Source: an uncultured Micrococcales bacterium (GTDB taxonomy: Bacteria > Actinomycetota > Actinomycetes > Actinomycetales > Microbacteriaceae). From it: 8,527 nt of DNA. Position numbers and translations under genes: made by a program. The stretch covers positions 1-8,527 of the forward strand of contig CAJXVY010000012.1 in assembly GCA_913062665.1 (NCBI GenBank), read 5' to 3'. The notes under the pieces were generated by a model that ran no database searches, was not told the DNA's origin, and was given only the letters and a program-made list of their open reading frames with translations. Each line of letters opens with the position of its first letter. The stretch's first letter is position 1. Shown here in pieces: positions 1 through 6,511 of this stretch.

Positions 1-12
1 GAAGAAGTAGGA

Positions 13-2613
13 ATGCAGACCGCTGAAATCAAGCGGCGTTGGTTAGATTTTTTCAAATCAAAACAGCACGAGGTTGTTCCCAGCGCACCGCTGATAAGCC
101 ACGATCCAAACCTAATGTTTGTTGTGGCCGGGATGGTCCCATTTATCCCTTACATGACAGGGGTTGAGCCTGCGCCATTCAAGAGAGCCACCAGTGTTCA
201 AAAATGCGTAAGAACTCTAGATATCGAAGAAGTTGGTAAAACTACCCGACACGGAACCTTCTTCCAGATGAATGGAAATTTCAGTTTTGGAGACTATTTT
301 AAAAAAGAGGCGATTATCTACGCCTGGGAATTTCTAACTGCCGACACAGCTGATGGCGGTCTCGGTCTTGATAAGGACAGGCTTTGGGTGACCGTCTATA
401 AAGACGATGATGAATCGGAACAGCTTTGGCTTGAAAACACGGACGTGCCTGCCGAGAGAATCCAGAAGCGTGGAATGGAAGACAATTATTGGTCAACCGG
501 GCAAGCTGGACCAGCGGGACCTTGCTCAGAGATTTATTACGACCGAGGTCCGGATTATGGAGTCGAGGGAGGCCCGGAGGCTGACGAGGATCGCTATATC
601 GAAATCTGGAACCTTGTTTTCATGCAGTATCAAAGAGGCGACGGCGGTGGAAAGGATGATTTCCCGATCCTTGGAGAACTCCCAAGCAAAAATATTGATA
701 CAGGCATGGGTCTTGAGCGAGTAGCTTTCCTGATGCAGGGTGTGGACAACATCTATGAAATTGATCAGGTAAGACCACTTATTGATCATGCAGAGCGCTT
801 GTCCGGCATTGATTACGGTAGCGACGAACAGCACGATGTGCGAATGAGAGTTATTGCCGACCACGTGCGAAGTTCGTTGATGCTCATGAGTGATGGTGTC
901 ACCCCCTCAAACGAAGGCAGGGGTTATATCCTGCGAAGATTGCTGCGCAGAGTTATTAGGTCTCTGAGGCTCTTAGGGGTTGAAAAACCAGCAATGGCAG
1001 AATTATTCGAGACAAGTAAAGATGCAATGCAGGATGCCTATCCGGAATTAGCGGAAACCTTTCAAAGGGTACAAAAGCTTGCAGTCAGTGAAGAGAGTTC
1101 ATTCCTAAAGACTCTGGTCGCTGGTGAACAACTGCTTTCAAAGGAGTTGGGCGAACTCACTGGAGAGCAGTTGTCTGCCGAGGTTGCCTTCAAGCTGCAC
1201 GACACATATGGCTTCCCCATTGACCTGACCGAGGAAGTTGCTTCCGAGAGCGGAAAAACTGTTGATAGATCCGGCTTTGATGCACTGATGACCGAGCAAA
1301 AATCAAGGGCCAAAGCGGATGCCAAGGCCAAACGGTCTGGAGCTAATGACGATGAATTCATAGCCAACATGAGAGCTCTGGGCGAGACTGAATTCACGGG
1401 ATATGAGGAGCTTGAATCGGAGGCTCAGATACTGGGCGTGAACGAGATCGGAGACGATCTCTACGAAATCGTGCTAGATAGAACCAGTCTGTATGCAGAG
1501 AGTGGCGGCCAGGATAGCGACGCAGGGATGATTCTTGGTGAGAATCTTGAACTTGAGGTTATCGACGTTCAAAAACCAGTGCGCGGTCTCATTACTCATA
1601 AGGTCAGGTCTTTGCTTGGAGCCCCCGAGCCCGGAAAGAGCGTCTTTGCAAGGGTCGATAGGGAATGGAGACTTGGTGCCGCTCAGGCTCACAGTGCAAC
1701 ACACGTCGTTCATGCAGCGATCAGACAATCTCTGGGCCCTGACGCTCTGCAATCCGGAAGCTACAACCGCCCCGGATACATGCGTCTAGACTTCAGCTGG
1801 TCAGAGGCACTGAGCCAGGAGACAAAAAGCGAAATCGAAGAGATTTCAAACTTGGCCATCAGAAGCGACCTGGCCGTTAGTGCACATTTCATGAGCCTGG
1901 ACGAGGCCAAGGATTTTGGGGCGATTGCTTTGTTCGGAGAGACCTATGACGAGACCGTCAGAGTGATCGAAGTCGGAGGTCCCTGGTCGCGTGAACTGTG
2001 CGGAGGAACACATGTTTCTAGAAGCGCTCAGATTGGCAACATCTCGATTATCGGAGAGAGTTCTGTAGGTTCGAACTCCCGAAGGATAGAGGCCAATGTA
2101 GGAATTGAAAGCCTTCGACAGCTATTGCTGCATCGGGACAGTATTCGAGTTTTATCCTCAGCCTTCAAAGCTAATGATGATGAGTTGGTTGAACGTATTT
2201 TGGAACAACAGGAATCTTTAAGGAAGACTCAAAAAGAGCTTGAGAGACTCAAGTCTGAACTCGCCCTGATGAAACTCCCGGAACTAATCGCAAAGGCGTC
2301 TGGTGGCAAGCTAGTAGAAATTGTTCAACTTGATTCTGCTGATCAGTTGAGGAGTCTAACAATGGAGGCAGTTAACCAGCTCGGTTCTAAGTCTGTGGTT
2401 ACGCTGATTGCCGAAGTTGGAGGGAGGCCCTTGGTGAGTGCGGGAGTTGGCCGTGAAAGTCAATCGCACCACCGTGCTGGAGATCTCGTCAAGCTCGCAG
2501 CTGGCATTCTTGGCGGCGGCGGCGGAGGCAAGGCTGATTTCGCTCAGGGAGGCGGAACTGATGTTTCCAAGATCACTGAAGCGATAGAAGCTCTAAAAAG
2601 GGAGCTAGCTTGA
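13..2613 (+). CDS. alaS: Alanyl-tRNA synthetase (AlaRS)
   Basis: This cytoplasmic class II synthetase charges tRNA-Ala with alanine and hydrolyses mischarged Ser- and Gly-tRNA-Ala. The protein is 866 aa, close to full family length. Residues 78-97 carry motif 2 (TRHGTFFQM and GNFSFGDYFK), and DTGMGLER at 229-236 is motif 3. N300 (in SNEGRGY) and D397 (in HDTYGFP) match the residues that read the G3:U70 acceptor pair in the family. The editing domain has both metal-site motifs: HSATH (H560, H564) and CGGTH (C663, H667). A probable coiled coil lies at about 720-755. The C-Ala domain ends in a six-glycine loop (834-839) followed by KADFAQGGG. The ATG at 13 gives the usual family N-terminus (TAEIKRRWLDFFKSK). 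A purine-rich GAAGAAGTAGGA precedes it, but the window starts too close to judge promoter or RBS. No key residue is missing. It overlaps ruvX by 4 nt. Confidence 0.98.
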   Translation: MQTAEIKRRWLDFFKSKQHEVVPSAPLISHDPNLMFVVAGMVPFIPYMTGVEPAPFKRATSVQKCVRTLDIEEVGKTTRHGTFFQMNGNFSFGDYFKKEAIIYAWEFLTADTADGGLGLDKDRLWVTVYKDDDESEQLWLENTDVPAERIQKRGMEDNYWSTGQAGPAGPCSEIYYDRGPDYGVEGGPEADEDRYIEIWNLVFMQYQRGDGGGKDDFPILGELPSKNIDTGMGLERVAFLMQGVDNIYEIDQVRPLIDHAERLSGIDYGSDEQHDVRMRVIADHVRSSLMLMSDGVTPSNEGRGYILRRLLRRVIRSLRLLGVEKPAMAELFETSKDAMQDAYPELAETFQRVQKLAVSEESSFLKTLVAGEQLLSKELGELTGEQLSAEVAFKLHDTYGFPIDLTEEVASESGKTVDRSGFDALMTEQKSRAKADAKAKRSGANDDEFIANMRALGETEFTGYEELESEAQILGVNEIGDDLYEIVLDRTSLYAESGGQDSDAGMILGENLELEVIDVQKPVRGLITHKVRSLLGAPEPGKSVFARVDREWRLGAAQAHSATHVVHAAIRQSLGPDALQSGSYNRPGYMRLDFSWSEALSQETKSEIEEISNLAIRSDLAVSAHFMSLDEAKDFGAIALFGETYDETVRVIEVGGPWSRELCGGTHVSRSAQIGNISIIGESSVGSNSRRIEANVGIESLRQLLLHRDSIRVLSSAFKANDDELVERILEQQESLRKTQKELERLKSELALMKLPELIAKASGGKLVEIVQLDSADQLRSLTMEAVNQLGSKSVVTLIAEVGGRPLVSAGVGRESQSHHRAGDLVKLAAGILGGGGGGKADFAQGGGTDVSKITEAIEALKRELA
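2599..2604 (+). promoter_or_regulatory. Shine-Dalgarno for ruvX (AGGGAG)
   Basis: AGGGAG lies inside the last codons of alaS, 5 nt before the TTG at 2610. This supports TTG as the ruvX start and the TTGA stop/start overlap with alaS. It is a sequence match only. Confidence 0.65.
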
Positions 2614-3011
2614 CGGCACTGGGCGTGGATGTCGGGAAGGTCAGAGTCGGTCTAGCTTTCGAATCTCAAGGTCTGGTCTTGCCTCTTAGAACGGTAGCTC
2701 GGGATGGCGCTTACGAGTCGATTCAGTTTGAATGCCAAGAGAGAAAGATCGAAGTAGTTTTCATCGGCTTGCCCCTAAATCTTGAAGGGGCCAAAACGGC
2801 CAGCACAGAAGACGCAATAGCTTTTGCCAAAAACTTGGAAATTGACCTACCAATTCGCCTAATTGATGAGCGAATGACCACAAATATAGCTTTGAGCGGT
2901 GTGAAGGGTAGAAAAAGCGCCAAGGCTGAGGTTGATTCGCTCAGCGCAGCAGAGATACTTAAGCTAGGACTATCAAACCCAAGTCTCGCGAAAGATGTAG
3001 ATGGATTTTGA
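2610..3011 (+). CDS. ruvX: RuvX/YqgF family nuclease (putative Holliday junction resolvase / pre-16S rRNA nuclease)
   Basis: This 133-aa protein has an RNase H-like fold of the YqgF/RuvX family. Members have been linked to 16S rRNA 5'-end maturation and to Holliday-junction cleavage, and the sequence alone does not choose between these. Visible motifs are GVDVGKVRVG at 5-14 with the first acidic residue D7, the VVFIGLPLNLEG strand at 49-60, IDERMTT at 85-91 (D86, E87), and a final acidic residue D109 in EVDSLSAAEIL. The length is typical. The start is TTG, supported by AGGGAG five bases upstream and by the family N-terminus. It shares TTGA with the alaS stop, and its 3' end overlaps mltG by 11 nt. 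Its position between alaS and mltG is conserved in actinobacteria as I recall, which supports the orthology. TTG initiation plus coupling suggests modest expression tied to alaS translation. Confidence 0.93.
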   Translation: MTALGVDVGKVRVGLAFESQGLVLPLRTVARDGAYESIQFECQERKIEVVFIGLPLNLEGAKTASTEDAIAFAKNLEIDLPIRLIDERMTTNIALSGVKGRKSAKAEVDSLSAAEILKLGLSNPSLAKDVDGF

Positions 3012-4086
3012 CACTCAGGAAGATGTCCGCCCGCGCAAGAGGCGTCGTTTTGGTGGGCTAGCCGCTGTTTTTCTGTCGCTCGCCGTACTCGTCGGCGCCG
3101 GTGCAGTTGTCTGGAACTTTGTTGGTGGTGGAATCCAGCAACTAGTTGACCGATTCACAGTCGCTGACTATCCAGGACCGGGAGGTCCTCCAGTGGAAAT
3201 AACCATTCCGGAGGGGGCAACTGGCGAGGATGTGGCAAGACTTCTGTTGGAAGCAGATGTGGTTGAGAGTTTTGACGCTGTTTATCAGCCAATGCTTGAT
3301 TTGGAGCCGAGAATTTTTCCAGGAACATATTCTTTTCCGACACAAATTCCTGGGCTTACAGCGGTAGAGCTGATTATTGCTGGCGAGAATAGGGTTTATC
3401 AAGAATTGAGACTGCGGGAGGGTTTGACAATCAAGCAAACCGTTGAGCAGATTGAAGAACAGATTGGGATTTCAGGGGCCGATATGTCAGCTGCGCTAGA
3501 GGACCTGGATGCCCTTGGGATCGCCAATGAAGCGGGCTCCGCTGACGGTTACCTCTTTCCAGCTACTTACAAGCTAGACCCCGGAGTTACTGCCGAAGAG
3601 TTGGTTGAGATCATGCTTTCGCGTTTGGATCAAGAATTGGCCCTTTACGGGTTTGACCGGTCCAACGCGCACGAACTGCTAACTCTCGCAAGTCTCATTC
3701 AGCTGGAGGCTCGGCTGGAGCGAGATTTTTATAGGGTTTCAACAGTTTTCAACAATCGACTTGAAATTGACATGCCGTTGCAAAGCGACGCTACGGTGAA
3801 TTATGGAACTGGTGGCGAAAAGGTCACAACAACTGATGAGCAGCGGGCAGACCCCAACCCATACAACACATACTTCTATCGTGGACTACCCATTGGCCCC
3901 ATCGGAAATCCGGGAGGACTGGCTATTGATGCTGCTGTAAACCCGGCGGAGGGTAATTGGCTTTATTTTGTCAGCGTGAATCTCGCGACGGGTGAAACGG
4001 TCTTTTCTGAAACACTCGCCGAGCACGAGCGGGCAGTTCTGGACTTTCAGGCCTGGATTCGAGCGAATCCGAGCTGGAATGAATAG
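3001..4086 (+). CDS. mltG: Endolytic murein transglycosylase MltG (YceG-like)
   Basis: This 361-aa inner-membrane enzyme cleaves nascent peptidoglycan glycan strands and is thought to set strand length. A short basic cytoplasmic tail (RPRKRRR, 10-16) precedes one membrane segment at about 18-43. A Pro/Gly linker follows (PGPGGPP, 58-64), then a LysM-like region at about 66-130 (EITIPEGATGEDVARLL). The catalytic YceG domain carries ADGYLFPATY (181-190), ASLIQLEA (230-237) and NPYNTYFYRGLPIGPIGNPG (286-305). E236 aligns with what I recall as E. coli catalytic E218. The first Glu of the proteobacterial VEKE motif is Gln here (Q234), which I believe is common in actinobacteria. The ATG at 3001 is the first possible start because a TAG lies directly upstream in frame. 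No clear Shine-Dalgarno is seen, so initiation probably depends on ruvX translation. The N-terminal tail is short for an actinobacterial member. It overlaps aroE by 8 nt. Confidence 0.95.
   Translation: MDFDTQEDVRPRKRRRFGGLAAVFLSLAVLVGAGAVVWNFVGGGIQQLVDRFTVADYPGPGGPPVEITIPEGATGEDVARLLLEADVVESFDAVYQPMLDLEPRIFPGTYSFPTQIPGLTAVELIIAGENRVYQELRLREGLTIKQTVEQIEEQIGISGADMSAALEDLDALGIANEAGSADGYLFPATYKLDPGVTAEELVEIMLSRLDQELALYGFDRSNAHELLTLASLIQLEARLERDFYRVSTVFNNRLEIDMPLQSDATVNYGTGGEKVTTTDEQRADPNPYNTYFYRGLPIGPIGNPGGLAIDAAVNPAEGNWLYFVSVNLATGETVFSETLAEHERAVLDFQAWIRANPSWNE
3174..3189 (+). other. Possible mRNA hairpin with GNRA-type tetraloop inside mltG
   Basis: AGGACC (3174-3179) can pair with GGTCCT (3184-3189) across the loop GGGA, which fits the GNRA pattern and is closed by a C-G pair. 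The stem is six base pairs. It covers codons of the Pro/Gly linker just after the membrane segment. Folding and function are inferred, and repetitive Pro/Gly codons could produce this by chance. Confidence 0.35.
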
Positions 4087-4828
4087 GTATGCAGTGATGG
4101 GGTCACCCATCCAACATTCCCACTCTCCAACTCTTCACCTAGCTGCCTTTGACTTTTTGGGTTTGAGCGCTGAGTACGCAGCGGTTGAGAAAACAGCCAT
4201 CGATCGGATCGATCTTGCAGACTACAAGGGTCTATCGCTGACAATGCCGCTAAAGAATGACGCTTTCAATATTGCGGACAGTCATGACGAAGAGTCTGAG
4301 GCCACCGGTGTTTGCAACACTTTACTGATAAGTGAAGAAAGAGCGCTTGGATTAAATACCGATGTTTACGGCATAGCAAAGTCTGTTGAGCAAGTTCCAA
4401 AGGAAACGGTCGAGATCATTGGCAACGGCGCAACCGCAAAAAGCGCTGCCTATGCTCTGAGAGAGAGCAAAATTTCATTCACGGGAAGAAACGCCGAGAG
4501 AGTTCGCGATATAACTTTATGGGCTGAAAGCTTGGGAATAGCTGTTCAGGATTCTGAGGATGTGGATTTAGTGATTGATACAACACCGGCTGCAGCAAGA
4601 ACCCATTACAAGCCGCATCGAGTCGTTTTGGATGTGGCCTATAACTCCGATAGAAACAAGAATTCCGAATCTTTGATAAGCGGGCTGGAAATGCTTTTGC
4701 ACCAAGCTGTGCTTCAAAGCGTGGTGTTCAATGAGAGCAAGCTTGATTCCAAAATTGACCGCGAACAGTTGACATCGGTTATGAGAGAGGCTTTACAGAC
4801 GCGTGTGGGAGAATGGTCCCATGCTTAG
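4079..4828 (+). CDS. aroE: Shikimate dehydrogenase
   Basis: This enzyme reduces 3-dehydroshikimate to shikimate with NADPH (step 4 of the shikimate pathway). The protein is 249 aa, short for a family usually near 270-290. Shikimate-site residues are present: SHSP (S14, S16), catalytic K59 in LTMPLK, N80 in GVCNTL and D95 in GLNTD. The nucleotide-binding loop is [15 protein letters not shown] (113-127). GRN (136-138) stands where the NRT motif is expected, so the 2'-phosphate site is degenerate but keeps an arginine. The C-terminal [12 protein letters not shown] (202-213) is the expected helix with Q209. I chose ATG 4079 ([10 protein letters not shown]) because the frame stays open further upstream to 3992, but those 29 extra residues are only an out-of-frame reading of mltG. 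It overlaps mltG (ATGAATAG) and aroC by 8 nt each. No strong Shine-Dalgarno is seen, so translational coupling is likely. Confidence 0.94.
   Translation: MNRYAVMGSPIQHSHSPTLHLAAFDFLGLSAEYAAVEKTAIDRIDLADYKGLSLTMPLKNDAFNIADSHDEESEATGVCNTLLISEERALGLNTDVYGIAKSVEQVPKETVEIIGNGATAKSAAYALRESKISFTGRNAERVRDITLWAESLGIAVQDSEDVDLVIDTTPAAARTHYKPHRVVLDVAYNSDRNKNSESLISGLEMLLHQAVLQSVVFNESKLDSKIDREQLTSVMREALQTRVGEWSHA
4807..4812 (+). promoter_or_regulatory. Shine-Dalgarno for aroC (GGGAGA)
   Basis: GGGAGA sits 8 nt before ATG 4821, inside the end of aroE. It favours ATG 4821 over the in-frame GTG at 4803, which lies upstream of this tract and would add six unconserved residues. Confidence 0.7.
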
Positions 4829-6011
4829 ATGGATTACAGCTGGAGAATCTCACGGACCGGAACTGATATGCGTGCTGGAGGGCTTCCCAGCCGGAGTAGA
4901 TATCGATAGGTCTCAAATAATCAGCGAGCTAGCGCGAAGAAGACTTGGATACGGTCGTGGCTCCAGGCAGAAATTTGAGCAGGACGAACTTTCTATCTCT
5001 TCAGGTGTTAGGCATGGGATCTCCCAAGGGGGACCCATAGCTCTGCGAATAGCAAACACAGAATGGCCCAAATGGGAAAAAATCATGTCCGCCGAGCCCG
5101 TTGCTGATGATGATCTTTCAGGTGCCAGAGCACAGCCACTAACAAGGCCTCGCCCCGGACATGCTGATTTTACGGGTATGCAGAAGTATGGATTTGATGA
5201 GTCCAGACCTGTTCTGGAAAGAGCCAGCGCTCGGGAGACCGCCGCACGTGTTGCCCTGGGTTCTCTAGCCAAGTCTTTTCTGCATAAACTCGACATCGAG
5301 GTCATCTCACACACCACGAGTATAGGCACCGTGTTTGTAGAGGACTCCACACCAAAGCCAAGCAGTAGAGAGCAGCTTGATGCTGACCCGGTCAGATGCG
5401 CAGACGCTAAGACTAGCGGCCTGATGGTTGAAGAGATCGATAAAGCCAAGAAGGACGGGGATACTTTAGGCGGCACCGTGGAGGTTCTGGTCTATGGACT
5501 ACCCCCTGGACTCGGTTCTTATGTTCACTGGGATAGAAAACTTGATGGCCGCTTGGCCCAAGCCTTGATGAGCATTCAAGCAATGAAGAGTGTTGAAATC
5601 GGTGATGGACTTGAGACCACCAAGCGCAGGGGGTCGGAAGCTCATGACGAAATTGAGGTTGTCGATAACGAGGTTTCAAGAAAAACCGATAGAGCCGGAG
5701 GGCTTGAGGGTGGAATGACAAACGGAGAGGTGCTCCGTGTTCGAGTTGGCATGAAACCAATCTCTACAGTTCCACGAGCGCTGGCAACCATCGACACTTC
5801 AACCGGTGAGGAGGCAACAGCGCACCACCAGAGAAGTGACGTTTGTGCGGTACCAGCGGCTGGAATTATTGCCGAGGCGATGGCGGCACTGGTGATTGCA
5901 GACTCGGTTCTCGAGAAATTTGGCGGAGACAGTTTGAGCGAGGTAAAGCGCAACATGGAAAGCTACCTTGGCTCAATTCCGGAAACACTTAGGTCACGAA
6001 TAGCTCGCTAA
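4821..6011 (+). CDS. aroC: Chorismate synthase
   Basis: This enzyme converts 5-enolpyruvylshikimate-3-phosphate to chorismate, the last shikimate-pathway step, using reduced FMN without net redox change. The protein is 396 aa, as usual for actinobacteria. All three family signatures are visible: GESHG at 8-12, [15 protein letters not shown] at 133-147, and [20 protein letters not shown] at 338-357. Flavin and substrate-binding stretches [11 protein letters not shown] (43-53) and [10 protein letters not shown] (108-117) are intact. [16 protein letters not shown] (227-242) is typical of the phylum and contains a Pro-Pro-Gly. ATG 4821 gives the canonical [12 protein letters not shown] start and has a good Shine-Dalgarno. 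It overlaps aroE by 8 nt (ATGCTTAG) and aroK by 1 nt (TAATG). No flavin reductase gene is beside it, so reduced FMN must come from elsewhere, as is normal for monofunctional bacterial enzymes. Confidence 0.98.
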   Translation: MLRWITAGESHGPELICVLEGFPAGVDIDRSQIISELARRRLGYGRGSRQKFEQDELSISSGVRHGISQGGPIALRIANTEWPKWEKIMSAEPVADDDLSGARAQPLTRPRPGHADFTGMQKYGFDESRPVLERASARETAARVALGSLAKSFLHKLDIEVISHTTSIGTVFVEDSTPKPSSREQLDADPVRCADAKTSGLMVEEIDKAKKDGDTLGGTVEVLVYGLPPGLGSYVHWDRKLDGRLAQALMSIQAMKSVEIGDGLETTKRRGSEAHDEIEVVDNEVSRKTDRAGGLEGGMTNGEVLRVRVGMKPISTVPRALATIDTSTGEEATAHHQRSDVCAVPAAGIIAEAMAALVIADSVLEKFGGDSLSEVKRNMESYLGSIPETLRSRIAR

Positions 6012-6511
6012 TGAGGCAATTATTCTTGATTGGCCCAATGGGGGTTGGAAAAACAACTATTGGAAAAAAGGTCGCCAAGCAGCTCGGGGTGGAGTTTCGA
6101 GATACTGACAAATTGATAATCGCTAGACATGGACCAATATCGGATATTTTCAACGATTACGGGGAGGATTACTTTCGAAAACTTGAAACGCAAGAACTAC
6201 AATCCCTTGCCGACTTTGAAGGAGTTATTGCTACCGGCGGGGGAATTGTCTTGGCGGCTGAGAATCAAAAGTTTTTGTCCGAGAGAACAGTTATTTATCT
6301 ATCTACCGCTGGCAAACAGATGAAAACGCGTCTACTGAGCTCTAAGAAGAGACCTATGCTGAAAAATGGTTACAAGGACTGGGTTGAAATCTATGAAGCA
6401 CGAAAGCCAACTTACGAAAAGGTTTCGAGCTTAGAGATTTCAATCGATGGCAAGCCTTTATCGCAGGTGGCAGAAAAGTGTGTAGATGTTTACAGGAGTA
6501 TCGATGCATGA
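6011..6511 (+). CDS. aroK: Shikimate kinase
   Basis: This enzyme phosphorylates shikimate at the 3-hydroxyl with ATP (step 5), giving the precursor of the AroA substrate. The 166-aa length is normal for this small NMP-kinase-like fold. The P-loop GPMGVGKTT is at 8-16. D31 and D33 (FRDTD) fit the Mg and shikimate-binding acidic pair. FRKLE has the substrate-binding R56, ATGGGIV (74-80) is the Walker B-like glycine motif, and KKRPML (112-117) is the LID with R114. RKPTYEKVS (131-139) is the expected R-x-P-x-Y segment near the C-terminus. The ATG shares one base with the aroC stop (TAATG). No convincing Shine-Dalgarno precedes it, so expression probably depends on ribosomes terminating on aroC. 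It overlaps aroB by 8 nt. Nothing in the sequence separates it functionally from an AroL-type enzyme, and a single kinase in the aro cluster is normally called aroK. Confidence 0.97.
   Translation: MRQLFLIGPMGVGKTTIGKKVAKQLGVEFRDTDKLIIARHGPISDIFNDYGEDYFRKLETQELQSLADFEGVIATGGGIVLAAENQKFLSERTVIYLSTAGKQMKTRLLSSKKRPMLKNGYKDWVEIYEARKPTYEKVSSLEISIDGKPLSQVAEKCVDVYRSIDA
6494..6498 (+). promoter_or_regulatory. Shine-Dalgarno for aroB (AGGAG)
   Basis: AGGAG is 5 nt before ATG 6504. It decides the start: the in-frame ATG at 6486 lies upstream of this tract and would add only MFTGVS, which is read from the aroK 3' end in another frame. Confidence 0.75.

Noticed and set aside
526..864. Minus-strand open frame of 112 codons opposite alaS
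   Set aside because: It is fully inside the AlaRS catalytic domain, with no recognisable motif and no separate regulatory space; best explained as a shadow frame.
917..934. Inverted repeat GCAGG / CCTGC in alaS
   Set aside because: A 5-bp stem with an 8-nt loop in conserved coding sequence (EGRGYILRR), expected by chance at this length.
1062..1752. Minus-strand open frames opposite the middle of alaS (1062-1397 and 1474-1752)
   Set aside because: Low-complexity products with no motifs, entirely overlapped by conserved AlaRS sequence.
2771..2791. Inverted repeat GCCCCT / AGGGGC as a terminator in ruvX
   Set aside because: The stem is 6 bp with a 9-nt loop, lies mid-gene, and is followed by CAAAAC without a T tract, so it does not look like an intrinsic terminator.
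3424..3429. TTGACA hexamer inside mltG as a promoter -35 element (another at 3767-3772)
   Set aside because: Neither has a TATAAT-like element at 16-18 nt spacing, and both lie far from any gene start.
4913..5476. Minus-strand open frame of 187 codons opposite aroC
   Set aside because: It lies wholly within a strongly conserved gene and encodes a Ser/Leu/Pro-rich product without any recognisable domain, as expected for the complement of a biased coding frame.
5413..5956. Minus-strand open frames of 115 and 104 codons opposite the 3' half of aroC
   Set aside because: They overlap each other and conserved chorismate synthase signatures; no evidence that either is translated.
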